DNA from: Watersipora subatra
Taxonomy: Eukaryota > Bryozoa > Gymnolaemata > Cheilostomatida > Watersiporidae
Direction: 5' to 3'
Assembly: GCF_963576615.1 (NCBI RefSeq)
Contig: NC_088711.1
Span: 22,662,182 to 22,726,181, forward strand
DNA: 64,000 nt
Position 1 is the first letter of the stretch. Each line of letters begins with the position of its first letter. This document shows, one piece after another, positions 46,265 through 59,076 of this stretch. A program made the position numbers and the translations under genes. The notes below the pieces were generated by a model. That model saw nothing but the letters and a program-made list of their open reading frames with translations. It searched no databases and was not told where the DNA came from.

Positions 46265-46636
46265 TGGCTGACTATGGCAAATGGCCAGAGATAATACGCA
46301 GCAGAGCAATTATCGTAAATGATAACTTCTTAGTAATTGAATGCCGGAATATTTTGACTCTTTTCATCACCATCTCGATGGGATAGTCCTTGCCATGATA
46401 ATTAGATAAGAATAACGCTTAGGCCATGCCTTCTTTAATCGGCGGCGTAATGCTGACTCTGTTAAATTAGCATTGATCAAATATACGAGTAGCATAGCAC
46501 TTCGGGATTCAAAAAATCTCGCAGCAAAACCATTGATGGTTGATGAGGCTGTACTCTTATCTGACAAAATTGCTCAATTACCAAGCCATTCGAAGTTTCG
46601 CCAATACGGCATCCATATTTTTCTGGCATCACCGTG

Positions 46637-46716
46637 GGTAGCATGGCCGAGTGGTCTAAGGCGCTGGTTTTAGGCACCAGTCCGAAAGGGTGTGGGTTCG
46701 AATCCCACTGCTGCCA
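46637..46716 (+). tRNA. tRNA-Leu(TAG)
   Basis: Unit 15. T variant of the variable arm. Confidence 0.95.
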
Positions 46717-47176
46717 AATGTTTTATCGCGAAATGAGGAGTATTCTCGCTCGTTTTTGGTGTCAGTTCTTCCCGCAAACAACGCGCGAAGTGTTGCGGGA
46801 AGCGCGTATTTAAGACTCGCGATAATGTGCAATGCGAATGATGATAGGACGTCTCGCGGACGGTTGCAATGAAGGTTTTGATACGAAACCAAGAAAAAAG
46901 CTCGTTGATGAAATCACATACGATGCAATGACGAAATCGTTCTATTGATCGTAAGCGTGAGGAGCAACAAAGCGAGCGTTGGCGCATGCCCAGTCGCGTC
47001 TCCTAGTGTAGTTTAGTTCGCAAAAAATTACTGCCTTTTCGGACTCTCGTCATGAAGTTTTACACCAACTGTAAAATTGTCGTTTTGCGGAAGCGAAATA
47101 TTTTAAAAACTCGTACAGCCCGTAGCGGGTAAATGTATTGCGCGGAGAATACAAAAGACACAGGAAGAAACACATC

Positions 47177-47247
47177 TTCCCAGACGGGGATTGAACTCCG
47201 ACCGTGGCGGTGAAAACGCCGGATCCTAACCACTAGGTCACCTGATA
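47177..47247 (-). pseudogene. tRNA-Glu(TTC)-like pseudogene
   Basis: Unit 15. Same as the 20397 copy. Confidence 0.7.
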
Positions 47248-47914
47248 TAAAACTGATGACGACCCGCCCAGCGCATATGGCATTGCTCCGTGGAAGCCAT
47301 ATTTTCATGTAAAACCTCGCCTGTTCGAAAACTTATGTCACGCATTAGCATTCCATGCTTACATACGCGTACCTTAGCGATCGTGCTCGTCGCCAGGACA
47401 CCCGAGTTTTCTCTCGCTGTTTCCGTAATGGCTCCACCGATCCGTTACATAAAAAGCGGGCTCGAGAAAGTTTTGAATCTTGGTCGCCGTCGTATACCGA
47501 TAATTAGAAAATATGTAGTTTCAAAACGCTATGAAAGTAGAAGCTTGGCTGTTTGTAGCGCATCCTACAGCCTCAAAAGGCTGTTTCCGAATCCGCTTTT
47601 CAGTGGTACTGTTCACCGACGCTCGATAAAGATTAGAAATATAGCGAGAACGTACGTCTTGAGGTATTGGTGTTGAATGCAGTTCGATTGAACCGTGGAC
47701 AAAGATATCGTTGCGGTCACTGCGTCGCAGTACGAACACGGCAAGGCCATTACGCGAATTGTTAAGGACGGAAAACTGATGCGACTTGGCGATTTACAAT
47801 GATTGTGAAAACATTTCGCGAAAATTGAGCATCAATTGTCAGGGTGCTGAGCGGGCTAAAACTAGTATTACGCATCTACTCACGCCTGAAAACTCGCATC
47901 AGCTGATGGTATGA

Positions 47915-47996
47915 GGTAGTGTGGCCGAGCGGTCTAAGGCGCTGGTTTAAGGCACCAGTCCCTTCGGGGGCGTGGGTTCGAATCCCACCGCTGCCA
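47915..47996 (+). tRNA. tRNA-Leu(AAG)
   Basis: Unit 16. Identical to the 14432 copy. Confidence 0.96.
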
Positions 47997-48252
47997 ATTA
48001 TTTTTACTCGCCGATGTTAGAAGAAGTTTTAGCAAGATGACGCGAGAGGTGTAAAGTTAAACAAGATGATGAATGAAAAATGAAGATGGTGTCGAAATAA
48101 TCCTCGCGTGTATATCGTTTTGTCACGGATTGAAACATATTCGTCGCGCCAACTATAACTATAATTATAACTATAACTATAATTTATTTGACTTGAAACT
48201 TACAGAAATAATGTTATCACTCAATAAAATTTTGTAAAACAAAGGAGAAGAG

Positions 48253-48324
48253 TTCCCAGACGGGGAATCGAACCCCGACCACGGCGGTGAGAGCGCCGGA
48301 TCCTAACCACTAGACCACCTGGGA
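48253..48324 (-). tRNA. tRNA-Glu(CTC)
   Basis: Unit 16. T variant before the T stem, as in units 3 and 6. Confidence 0.94.
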
Positions 48325-48696
48325 TGGCTGACTATGGCAAATGGCCAGAGATAATACGCAGCAGAGCAATTATCGTAAATGATAACTTCTTAGTAATTGA
48401 ATGCCGGAATATTTTGACTCTTTTCATCACCATCTCGATGGGATAGTCCTTGCCATGATAATTAGATAAGGATAACGCTTAGGCCATGCCTTCTTTAATC
48501 GGCGGCGTAATGCTGACTCTGTTAAATTAGCATTGATCAAATATACGAGTAGCATAGCACTTCGGGATTCAAAAAATCTCGCAGCAAAACCATTGATGGT
48601 TGATGAGGCTGTACTCTTATCTGACAAAATTGCTCAATTACCAAGCCATTCAAAGTTTCGCCAATACGGCATCCATATTTTTCTGGCATCACCGTG

Positions 48697-48776
48697 GGTA
48701 GCATGGCCGAGTGGTCTAAGGCGCTGGTTTTAGGCACCAGTCCGAAAGGGCGTGGGTTCGAATCCCACTGCTGCCA
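48697..48776 (+). tRNA. tRNA-Leu(TAG)
   Basis: Unit 16. Identical to the 15214 copy. Confidence 0.96.
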
Positions 48777-49236
48777 AATGTTTTATCGCGAAATGAGGAG
48801 TATTCTCGCTCGTTTTTGGTGTCAGTTCTTCCCGCAAACAACGCGCGAAGTGTTGCGGGAAGCGCGTATTTAAGACTCACGATAATGTGCAATGCGAATG
48901 ATGATAGGACGTCTCGCGGACGGTTGCAATGAAGGTTTTGATACGAAACCAAGAAAAAAACTCGTTGATGAAATCACATACGATGCAATGACGAAATCGT
49001 TCTATTGATCGTAAGCGTGAGGAGCAACAAAGCGAGCGTTGGCGCATGCCCAGTCGCGTCTCCTAGTGTAGTTTAGTTCGCAAAAAATTACTGCCTTTTC
49101 GGACTCTCGTCATGAAGTTTTACACAAACTGTAAATTTGTCGTTTTGCGGAAGCGAAATATTTTAAAAACTCGTACAGCCCGTAGCGGGTAAATGTATTG
49201 CGCGGAGAATACAAAAGACACAGGAAGAAACACATC

Positions 49237-49307
49237 TTCCCAGACGGGGATTGAACTCCGACCGTGGCGGTGAAAACGCCGGATCCTAACCACTAGGTCA
49301 CCTGATA
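49237..49307 (-). pseudogene. tRNA-Glu(TTC)-like pseudogene
   Basis: Unit 16. Same as the 20397 copy. Confidence 0.7.
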
Positions 49308-49974
49308 TAAAACTGATGACGACCCGCCCAGCGCATATGGCATTGCTCCGTGGAAGCCATATTTTCATGTAAAACCTCGCCTGTTCGAAAACTTATGTCA
49401 CGCATTAGCATTCCATGCTTACATACGCGTACCTTAGCGATCGTGCTCGTCGCCAGGACACCCGAGTTTTCTCTCGCTGTTTCCGTAATGGCTCCACCGA
49501 TCCGTTACATAAAAAGCGGGCTCGAGAAAGTTTTGAATCTTGGTCGCCGTCGTATACCGATAATTAGAAAATATGTAGTTTCAAAACGCTATGAAAGTAG
49601 AAGCTTGGCTGTTTGTAGCGCATCCTACAGCCTCAAAAGGCTGTTTCCGAATCCGCTTTTCAGTGGCACTGTTCACCGACGCTCGATAAAGATTAGAAAT
49701 ATAGCGAGAACGTACGTCTTGAGGTATTGGTGTTGAATGCAGTTCGATTGAACCGTGGACAAAGATATCGTTGCGGTCACTGCGTCGCAGTAGGAACACG
49801 GCAAGGCCATTACGCGAATTGTTAAGGACGGAAAACTGATGCGACTTGGCGATTTACAATGATTGTGAAAACGTTTCGCGAAAATTGAGCATCAATTGTC
49901 AGGGTGCTGAGCGGGCTAAAACTAGTATTACGCATCTACTCACGCCTGAAAACTCGCATCAGCTGATGGTATGA

Positions 49975-50056
49975 GGTAGTGTGGCCGAGCGGTCTAAGGC
50001 GCTGGTTTAAGGCACCAGTCCCTTCGGGGGCGTGGGTTCGAATCCCACCGCTGCCA
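49975..50056 (+). tRNA. tRNA-Leu(AAG)
   Basis: Unit 17. Identical to the 14432 copy. Confidence 0.96.
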
Positions 50057-50312
50057 ATTATTTTTACTCGCCGATGTTAGAAGAAGTTTTAGCAAGATGA
50101 CGCGAGAGGTGTAAAGTTAAACAAGATGATGAATGAAAAATGAAGATGGTGTCGAAATAATCCTCGCGTGTATATCGTTTTGTCACGGATTGAAACATAT
50201 TCGTCGCGCCAACTATAACTATAATTATAACTATAACTATAATTTATTTGACTTGAAACTTACAGAAATAATGTTATCACTCAATAAAATTTTGTAAAAC
50301 AAAGGAGAAGAG

Positions 50313-50384
50313 TTCCCAGACGGGGAATCGAACCCCGGCCACGGCGGTGAGAGCGCCGGATCCTAACCACTAGACCACCTGGGA
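50313..50384 (-). tRNA. tRNA-Glu(CTC)
   Basis: Unit 17. Majority form. Confidence 0.96.
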
Positions 50385-50756
50385 TGGCTGACTATGGCAA
50401 ATGGCCAGAGATAATACGCAGCAGAGCAATTATCGTAAATGATAACTTCTTAGTAATTGAATGCCGGAATATTTTGACTCTTTTCATCACCATCTCGATG
50501 GGATAGTCCTTGCCATGATAATTAGATAAGGATAACGCTTAGGCCATGCCTTCTTTAATCGGCGGCGTAATGCTGACTCTGTTAAATTAGCATTGATCAA
50601 ATATACGAGTAGCATAGCACTTCGGGATTCAAAAAATCTCGCAGCAAAACCATTGATGGTTGATGAGGCTGTACTCTTATCTGACAAAATTGCTCAATTA
50701 CCAAGCCATTCAAAGTTTCGCCAATACGGCATCCATATTTTTCTGGCATCACCGTG

Positions 50757-50836
50757 GGTAGCATGGCCGAGTGGTCTAAGGCGCTGGTTTTAGGCACCAG
50801 TCCGAAAGGGCGTGGGTTCGAATCCCACTGCTGCCA
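50757..50836 (+). tRNA. tRNA-Leu(TAG)
   Basis: Unit 17. Identical to the 15214 copy. Confidence 0.96.
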
Positions 50837-51296
50837 AATGTTTTATCGCGAAATGAGGAGTATTCTCGCTCGTTTTTGGTGTCAGTTCTTCCCGCAAACA
50901 ACGCGCGAAGTGTTGCGGGAAGCGCGTATTTAAGACTCGCGATAATGTGCAATGCGAATGATGATAGGACGTCTCGCGGACGGTTGCAATGAAGGTTTTG
51001 ATACGAAACCAAGAAAAAAGCTCGTTGATGAAATCACATACGATGCAATGACGAAATCGTTCTATTGATCGTAAGCGTGAGGAGCAACAAAGCGAGCGTT
51101 GGCGCATGCCCAGTCGCGTCTCCTAGTGTAGTTTAGTTCGCAAAAAATTACTGCCTTTTCGGACTCTCGTCATGAAGTTTTACACAAACTGTAAATTTGT
51201 CGTTTTGCGGAAGCGAAATATTTTAAAAACTCGTACAGCCCGTAGCGGGTAAATGTATTGCGCGGAGAATACAAAAGACACAGGAAGAAACACATC

Positions 51297-51367
51297 TTCC
51301 CAGACGGGGATTGAACTCCGACCGTGGCGGTGAAAACGCCGGATCCTAACCACTAGGTCACCTGATA
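51297..51367 (-). pseudogene. tRNA-Glu(TTC)-like pseudogene
   Basis: Unit 17. Same as the 20397 copy. Confidence 0.7.
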
Positions 51368-52034
51368 TAAAACTGATGACGACCCGCCCAGCGCATATGG
51401 CATTGCTCCGTGGAAGCCATATTTTCATGTAAAACCTCGCCTGTTCGAAAACTTATGTCACGCATTAGCATTCCATGCTTACATACGCGTACCTTAGCGA
51501 TCGTGCTCGTCGCCAGGACACCCGAGTTTTCTCTCGCTGTTTCCGTAATGGCTCCACCGATCCGTTACATAAAAAGCGGGCTCGAGAAAGTTTTGAATCT
51601 TGGTCGCCGTCGTATACCGATAATTAGAAAATATGTAGTTTCAAAACGCTATGAAAGTAGAAGCTTGGCTGTTTGTAGCGCATCCTACAGCCTCAAAAGG
51701 CTGTTTCCGAATCCGCTTTTCAGTGGTACTGTTCACCGACGCTCGATAAAGATTAGAAATATAGCGAGAACGTACGTCTTGAGGTATTGGTGTTGAATGC
51801 AGTTCGATTGAACCGTGGACAAAGATATCGTTGCGGTCACTGCGTCGCAGTACGAACACGGCAAGGCCATTACGCGAATTGTTAAGGACGGAAAACTGAT
51901 GCGACTTGGCGATTTACAATGATTGTGAAAACGTTTCGCGAAAATTGAGCATCAATTGTCAGGGTGCTGAGCGGGCTAAAACTAGTATTACGCATCTACT
52001 CACGCCTGAAAACTCGCATCAGCTGATGGTATGA

Positions 52035-52116
52035 GGTAGTGTGGCCGAGCGGTCTAAGGCGCTGGTTTAAGGCACCAGTCCCTTCGGGGGCGTGGGTTCG
52101 AATCCCACCGCTGCCA
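52035..52116 (+). tRNA. tRNA-Leu(AAG)
   Basis: Unit 18. Identical to the 14432 copy. Confidence 0.96.
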
Positions 52117-52372
52117 ATTATTTTTACTCGCCGATGTTAGAAGAAGTTTTAGCAAGATGACGCGAAAGGTGTAAAGTTAAACAAGATGATGAATGAAAAA
52201 TGAAGATGGTGTCGAAATAATCCTCGCGTGTATATCGTTTTGTCACGGATTGAAACATATTCGTCGCGCCAACTATAACTATAATTATAACTATAACTAT
52301 AATTTATTTGACTTGAAACTTACAGAAATAATGTTATCACTCAATAAAATTTTGTAAAACAAAGGAGAAGAG

Positions 52373-52444
52373 TTCCCAGACGGGGAATCGAACCCCGGCC
52401 ACGGCGGTGAGAGCGCCGGATCCTAACCACTAGACCACCTGGGA
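52373..52444 (-). tRNA. tRNA-Glu(CTC)
   Basis: Unit 18. Majority form. Confidence 0.96.
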
Positions 52445-52816
52445 TGGCTGACTATGGCAAATGGCCAGAGATAATACGCAGCAGAGCAATTATCGTAAAT
52501 GATAACTTCTTAGTAATTGAATGCCGGAATATTTTGACTCTTTTCATCACCATCTCGATGGGATAGTCCTTGCCATGATAATTAGATAAGGATAACGCTT
52601 AGGCCATGCCTTCTTTAATCGGCGGCGTAATGCTGACTCTGTTAAATTAGCATTGATCAAATATACGAGTAGCATAGCACTTCGGGATTCAAAAAATCTC
52701 GCAGCAAAACCATTGATGGTTGATGAGGCTGTACTCTTATCTGACAAAATTGCTCAATTACCAAGCCATTCGAAGTTTCGCCAATACGGCATCCATATTT
52801 TTCTGGCATCACCGTG

Positions 52817-52896
52817 GGTAGCATGGCCGAGTGGTCTAAGGCGCTGGTTTTAGGCACCAGTCCGAAAGGGCGTGGGTTCGAATCCCACTGCTGCCA
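52817..52896 (+). tRNA. tRNA-Leu(TAG)
   Basis: Unit 18. Identical to the 15214 copy. Confidence 0.96.
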
Positions 52897-53356
52897 AATG
52901 TTTTATCGCGAAATGAGGAGTATTCTCGCTCGTTTTTGGTGTCAGTTCTTCCCGCAAACAACGCGCGAAGTGTTGCGGGAAGCGCGTATTTAAGACTCGC
53001 GATAATGTGCAATGCGAATGATGATAGGACGTCTCGCGGACGGTTGCAATGAAGGTTTTGATACGAAACCAAGAAAAAAGCTCGTTGATGAAATCACATA
53101 CGATGCAATGACGAAATCGTTCTATTGATCGTAAGCGTGAGGAGCAACAAAGCGAGCGTTGGCGCATGCCCAGTCGCGTCTCCTAGTGTAGTTTAGTTCG
53201 CAAAAAATTACTGCCTTTTCGGACTCTCGTCATGAAGTTTTACACCAACTGTAAATTTGTCGTTTTGCGGAAGCGAAATATTTTAAAAACTCGTACAGCC
53301 CGTAGCGGGTAAATGTATTGCGCGGAGAATACAAAAGACACAGGAAGAAACACATC

Positions 53357-53427
53357 TTCCCAGACGGGGATTGAACTCCGACCGTGGCGGTGAAAACGCC
53401 GGATCCTAACCACTAGGTCACCTGATA
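53357..53427 (-). pseudogene. tRNA-Glu(TTC)-like pseudogene
   Basis: Unit 18. Same as the 20397 copy. Confidence 0.7.
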
Positions 53428-54094
53428 TAAAACTGATGACGACCCGCCCAGCGCATATGGCATTGCTCCGTGGAAGCCATATTTTCATGTAAAACCTCGC
53501 CTGTTCGAAAACTTATGTCACGCATTAGCATTCCATGCTTACATACGCGTACCTTAGCGATCGTGCTCGTCGCCAGGACACCCGAGTTTTCTCTCGCTGT
53601 TTCCGTAATGGCTCCACCGATCCGTTACATAAAAAGCGGGCTCGAGAAAGTTTTGAATCTTGGTCGCCGTCGTATACCGATAATTAGAAAATATGTAGTT
53701 TCAAAACGCTATGAAAGTAGAAGCTTGGCTGTTTGTAGCGCATCCTACAGCCTCAAAAGGCTGTTTCCGAATCCGCTTTTCAGTGGCACTGTTCACCGAC
53801 GCTCGATAAAGATTAGAAATATAGCGAGAACGTACGTCTTGAGGTATTGGTGTTGAATGCAGTTCGATTGAACCGTGGACAAAGATATCGTTGCGGTCAC
53901 TGCGTCGCAGTAGGAACACGGCAAGGCCATTACGCGAATTGTTAAGGACGGAAAACTGATGCGACTTGGCGATTTACAATGATTGTGAAAACGTTTCGCG
54001 AAAATTGAGCATCAATTGTCAGGGTGCTGAGCGGGCTAAAACTAGTATTACGCATCTACTCACGCCTGAAAACTCGCATCAGCTGATGGTATGA

Positions 54095-54176
54095 GGTAGT
54101 GTGGCCGAGCGGTCTAAGGCGCTGGTTTAAGGCACCAGTCCCTTCGGGGGCGTGGGTTCGAATCCCACCGCTGCCA
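54095..54176 (+). tRNA. tRNA-Leu(AAG)
   Basis: Unit 19. Identical to the 14432 copy. Confidence 0.96.
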
Positions 54177-54432
54177 ATTATTTTTACTCGCCGATGTTAG
54201 AAGAAGTTTTAGCAAGATGACGCGAAAGGTGTAAAGTTAAACAAGATGATGAATGAAAAATGAAGATGGTGTCGAAATAATCCTCGCGTGTATATCGTTT
54301 TGTCACGGATTGAAACATATTCGTCGCGCCAACTATAACTATAATTATAACTATAACTATAATTTATTTGACTTGAAACTTACAGAAATAATGTTATCAC
54401 TCAATAAAATTTTGTAAAACAAAGGAGAAGAG

Positions 54433-54504
54433 TTCCCAGACAGGGAATCGAACCCCGGCCACGGCGGTGAGAGCGCCGGATCCTAACCACTAGACCACCT
54501 GGGA
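54433..54504 (-). tRNA. tRNA-Glu(CTC)
   Basis: Unit 19. T64 wobble variant, as in unit 14. Confidence 0.93.
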
Positions 54505-54876
54505 TGGCTGACTATGGCAAATGGCCAGAGATAATACGCAGCAGAGCAATTATCGTAAATGATAACTTCTTAGTAATTGAATGCCGGAATATTTTGACTC
54601 TTTTCATCACCATCTCGATGGGATAGTCCTTGCCATGATAATTAGATAAGGATAACGCTTAGGCCATGCCTTCTTTAATCGGCGGCGTAATGCTGACTCT
54701 GTTAAATTAGCATTGATCAAATATACGAGTAGCATAGCACTTCGGGATTCAAAAAATCTCGCAGCAAAACCATTGATGGTTGATGAGGCTGTACTCTTAT
54801 CTGACAAAATTGCTCAATTACCAAGCCATTCGAAGTTTCGCCAATACGGCATCCATATTTTTCTGGCATCACCGTG

Positions 54877-54956
54877 GGTAGCATGGCCGAGTGGTCTAAG
54901 GCGCTGGTTTTAGGCACCAGTCCGAAAGGGCGTGGGTTCGAATCCCACTGCTGCCA
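54877..54956 (+). tRNA. tRNA-Leu(TAG)
   Basis: Unit 19. Identical to the 15214 copy. Confidence 0.96.
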
Positions 54957-55416
54957 AATGTTTTATCGCGAAATGAGGAGTATTCTCGCTCGTTTTTGGT
55001 GTCAGTTCTTCCCGCAAACAACGCGCGAAGTGTTGCGGGAAGCGCGTATTTAAGACTCGCGATAATGTGCAATGCGAATGATGATAGGACGTCTCGCGGA
55101 CGGTTGCAATGAAGGTTTTGATACGAAACCAAGAAAAAAGCTCGTTGATGAAATCACATACGATGCAATGACGAAATCGTTCTATTGATCGTAAGCGTGA
55201 GGAGCAACAAAGCGAGCGTTGGCGCATGCCCAGTCGCGTCTCCTAGTGTAGTTTAGTTCGCAAAAAATTACTGCCTTTTCGGACTCTCGTCATGAAGTTT
55301 TACACCAACTGTAAATTTGTCGTTTTGCGGAAGCGAAATATTTTAAAAACTCGTACAGCCCGTAGCGGGTAAATGTATTGCGCGGAGAATACAAAAGACA
55401 CAGGAAGAAACACATC

Positions 55417-55487
55417 TTCCCAGACGGGGATTGAACTCCGACCGTGGCGGTGAAAACGCCGGATCCTAACCACTAGGTCACCTGATA
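55417..55487 (-). pseudogene. tRNA-Glu(TTC)-like pseudogene
   Basis: Unit 19. Same as the 20397 copy. Confidence 0.7.
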
Positions 55488-56154
55488 TAAAACTGATGAC
55501 GACCCGCCCAGCGCATATGGCATTGCTCCGTGGAAGCCATATTTTCATGTAAAACCTCGCCTGTTCGAAAACTTATGTCACGCATTAGCATTCCATGCTT
55601 ACATACGCGTACCTTAGCGATCGTGCTCGTCGCCAGGACACCCGAGTTTTCTCTCGCTGTTTCCGTAATGGCTCCACCGATCCGTTACATAAAAAGCGGG
55701 CTCGAGAAAGTTTTGAATCTTGGTCGCCGTCGTATACCGATAATTAGAAAATATGTAGTTTCAAAACGCTATGAAAGTTGAAGCTTGGCTGTTTGTAGCG
55801 CATCCTACAGCCTCAAAAGGCTGTTTCCGAATCCGCTTTTCAGTGGTACTGTTCACCGACGCTCGATAAAGATTAGAAATATAGCGAGAACGTACGTCTT
55901 GAGGTATTGGTGTTGAATGCAGTTCGATTGAACCGTGGACAAAGATATCGTTGCGGTCACTGCGTCGCAGTACGAACACGGCAAGGCCATTACGCGAATT
56001 GTTAAGGACGGAAAACTGATGCGACTTGGCGATTTACAATGATTGTGAAAACATTTCGCGAAAATTGAGCATCAATTGTCAGGGTGCTGAGCGGGCTAAA
56101 ACTAGTATTACGCATCTACTCACGCCTGAAAACTCGCATCAGCTGATGGTATGA

Positions 56155-56236
56155 GGTAGTGTGGCCGAGCGGTCTAAGGCGCTGGTTTAAGGCACCAGTC
56201 CCTTCGGGGGCGTGGGTTCGAATCCCACCGCTGCCA
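56155..56236 (+). tRNA. tRNA-Leu(AAG)
   Basis: Unit 20. Identical to the 14432 copy. Confidence 0.96.
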
Positions 56237-56492
56237 ATTATTTTTACTCGCCGATGTTAGAAGAAGTTTTAGCAAGATGACGCGAGAGGTGTAAAGTTAA
56301 ACAAGATGATGAATGAAAAATGAAGATGGTGTCGAAATAATCCTCGCGTGTATATCGTTTTGTCACGGATTGAAACATATTCGTCGCGCCAACTATAACT
56401 ATAATTATAACTATAACTATAATTTATTTGACTTGAAACTTACAGAAATAATGTTATCACTCAATAAAATTTTGTAAAACAAAGGAGAAGAG

Positions 56493-56564
56493 TTCCCAGA
56501 CGGGGAATCAAACCCCGGCCACGGCGGTGAGAGCGCCGGATCCTAACCACTAGACCACCTGGGA
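56493..56564 (-). tRNA. tRNA-Glu(CTC), B-box damaged copy
   Basis: Unit 20. The T loop reads TTTGATT: the invariant C56 is T, which should weaken TFIIIC binding and the tertiary fold. Possibly an early pseudogene inside the core. Confidence 0.8.
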
Positions 56565-56936
56565 TGGCTGACTATGGCAAATGGCCAGAGATAATACGCA
56601 GCAGAGCAATTATCGTAAATGATAACTTCTTAGTAATTGAATGCCGGAATATTTTGACTCTTTTCATCACCATCTCGATGGGATAGTCCTTGCCATGATA
56701 ATTAGATAAGGATAACGCTTAGGCCATGCCTTCTTTAATCAGCGGCGTAATGCTGACTCTGTTAAATTAGCATTGATCAAATATACGAGTAGCATAGCAC
56801 TTTGGGATTCAAAAAATCTCGCAGCAAAACCATTGATGGTTGATGAGGCTGTACTCTTATCTGACAAAATTGCTCAATTACCAAGCCATTCAAAGTTTCG
56901 CCAATACGGCATCCATATTTTTCTGGCATCACCGTG

Positions 56937-57016
56937 GGTAGCATGGCCGAGTGGTCTAAGGCGCTGGTTTTAGGCACCAGTCCGAAAGGGCGTGGGTTCG
57001 AATCCCACTGCTGCCA
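56937..57016 (+). tRNA. tRNA-Leu(TAG)
   Basis: Unit 20. Identical to the 15214 copy. Confidence 0.96.
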
Positions 57017-57476
57017 AATGTTTTATCGCGAAATGAGGAGTATTCTCGCTCGTTTTTGGTGTCAGTTCTTCCCGCAAACAACGCGCGAAGTGTTGCGGGA
57101 AGCGCGTATTTAAGACTCGCGATAATGTGCAATGCGAATGATGATAGGACGTCTCGCGGACGGTTGCAATGAAGGTTTTGATACGAAACCAAGAAAAAAG
57201 CTCGTTGATGAAATCACATACGATGCAATGACGAAATCGTTCTATTGATCGTAAGCGTGAGGAGCAACAAAGCGAGCGTTGGCGCATGCCCAGTCGCGTC
57301 TCCTAGTGTAGTTTAGTTCGCAAAAAATTACTGCCTTTTCGGACTCTCGTCATGAAGTTTTACACCAACTGTAAATTTGTCGTTTTGCGGAAGCGAAATA
57401 TTTTAAAAACTCGTACAGCCCGTAGCGGGTAAATGTATTGCGCGGAGAATACAAAAGACACAGGAAGAAACACATC

Positions 57477-57547
57477 TTCCCAGACGGGGATTGAACTCCG
57501 ACCGTGGCGGTGAAAACGCCGGATCCTAACCACTAGGTCACCTGATA
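57477..57547 (-). pseudogene. tRNA-Glu(TTC)-like pseudogene
   Basis: Unit 20. Same as the 20397 copy. Confidence 0.7.
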
Positions 57548-58214
57548 TAAAACTGATGACGACCCGCCCAGCGCATATGGCATTGCTCCGTGGAAGCCAT
57601 ATTTTCATGTAAAACCTCGCCTGTTCGAAAACTTATGTCACGCATTAGCATTCCATGCTTACATACGCGTACCTTAGCGATCGTGCTCGTCGCCAGGACA
57701 CCCGAGTTTTCTCTCGCTGTTTCCGTAATGGCTCCACCGATCCGTTACATAAAAAGCGGGCTCGAGAAAGTTTTGAATCTTGGTCGCCGTCGTATACCGA
57801 TAATTAGAAAATATGTAGTTTCAAAACGCTATGAAAGTAGAAGCTTGGCTGTTTGTAGCGCATCCTACAGCCTCAAAAGGCTGTTTCCGAATCCGCTTTT
57901 CAGTGGCACTGTTCACCGACGCTCGATAAAGATTAGAAATATAGCGAGAACGTACGTCTTGAGGTATTGGTGTTGAATGCAGTTCGATTGAACCGTGGAC
58001 AAAGATATCGTTGCGGTCACTGCGTCGCAGTAGGAACACGGCAAGGCCATTACGCGAATTGTTAAGGACGGAAAACTGATGCGACTTGGCGATTTACAAT
58101 GATTGTGAAAACGTTGCGCGAAAATTGAGCATCAATTGTCAGGGTGCTGAGCGGGCTAAAACTAGTATTACGCATCTACTCACGCCTGAAAACTCGCATC
58201 AGCTGATGGTATGA

Positions 58215-58296
58215 GGTAGTGTGGCCGAGCGGTCTAAGGCGCTGGTTTAAGGCACCAGTCCCTTCGGGGGCGTGGGTTCGAATCCCACCGCTGCCA
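58215..58296 (+). tRNA. tRNA-Leu(AAG)
   Basis: Unit 21. Identical to the 14432 copy. Confidence 0.96.
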
Positions 58297-58552
58297 ATTA
58301 TTTTTACTCGCCGATGTTAGAAGAAGTTTTAGCAAGATGACGCGAAAGGTGTAAAGTTAAACAAGATGATGAATGAAAAATGAAGATGGTGTCGAAATAA
58401 TCCTCGCGTGTATATCGTTTTGTCACGGATTGAAACATATTCGTCGCGCCAACTATAACTATAATTATAACTATAGCTATAATTTATTTGACTTGAAACT
58501 TACAGAAATAATGTTATCACTCAATAAAATTTTGTAAAACAAAGGAGAAGAG

Positions 58553-58624
58553 TTCCCAGACAGGGAATCGAACCCCGGCCACGGCGGTGAGAGCGCCGGA
58601 TCCTAACCACTAGACCACCTGGGA
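58553..58624 (-). tRNA. tRNA-Glu(CTC)
   Basis: Unit 21. T64 wobble variant, as in unit 14. Confidence 0.93.
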
Positions 58625-58996
58625 TGGCTGACTATGGCAAATGGCCAGAGATAATACGCAGCAGAGCAATTATCGTAAATGATAACTTCTTAGTAATTGA
58701 ATGCCGGAATATTTTGACTCTTTTCATCACCATCTCGATGGGATAGTCCTTGCCATGATAATTAGATAAGGATAACGCTTAGGCCATGCCTTCTTTAATC
58801 GGCGGCGTAATGCTGACTCTGTTAAATTAGCATTGATCAAATATACGAGTAGCATAGCACTTCGGGATTCAAAAAATCTCGCAGCAAAACCATTGATGGT
58901 TGATGAGGCTGTACTCTTATCTGACAAAATTGCTCAATTACCAAGCCATTCGAAGTTTCGCCAATACGGCATCCATATTTTTCTGGCATCACCGTG

Positions 58997-59076
58997 GGTA
59001 GCATGGCCGAGTGGTCTAAGGCGCTGGTTTTAGGCACCAGTCCGAAAGGGCGTGGGTTCGAATCCCACTGCTGCCA
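58997..59076 (+). tRNA. tRNA-Leu(TAG)
   Basis: Unit 21. Identical to the 15214 copy. Confidence 0.96.
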
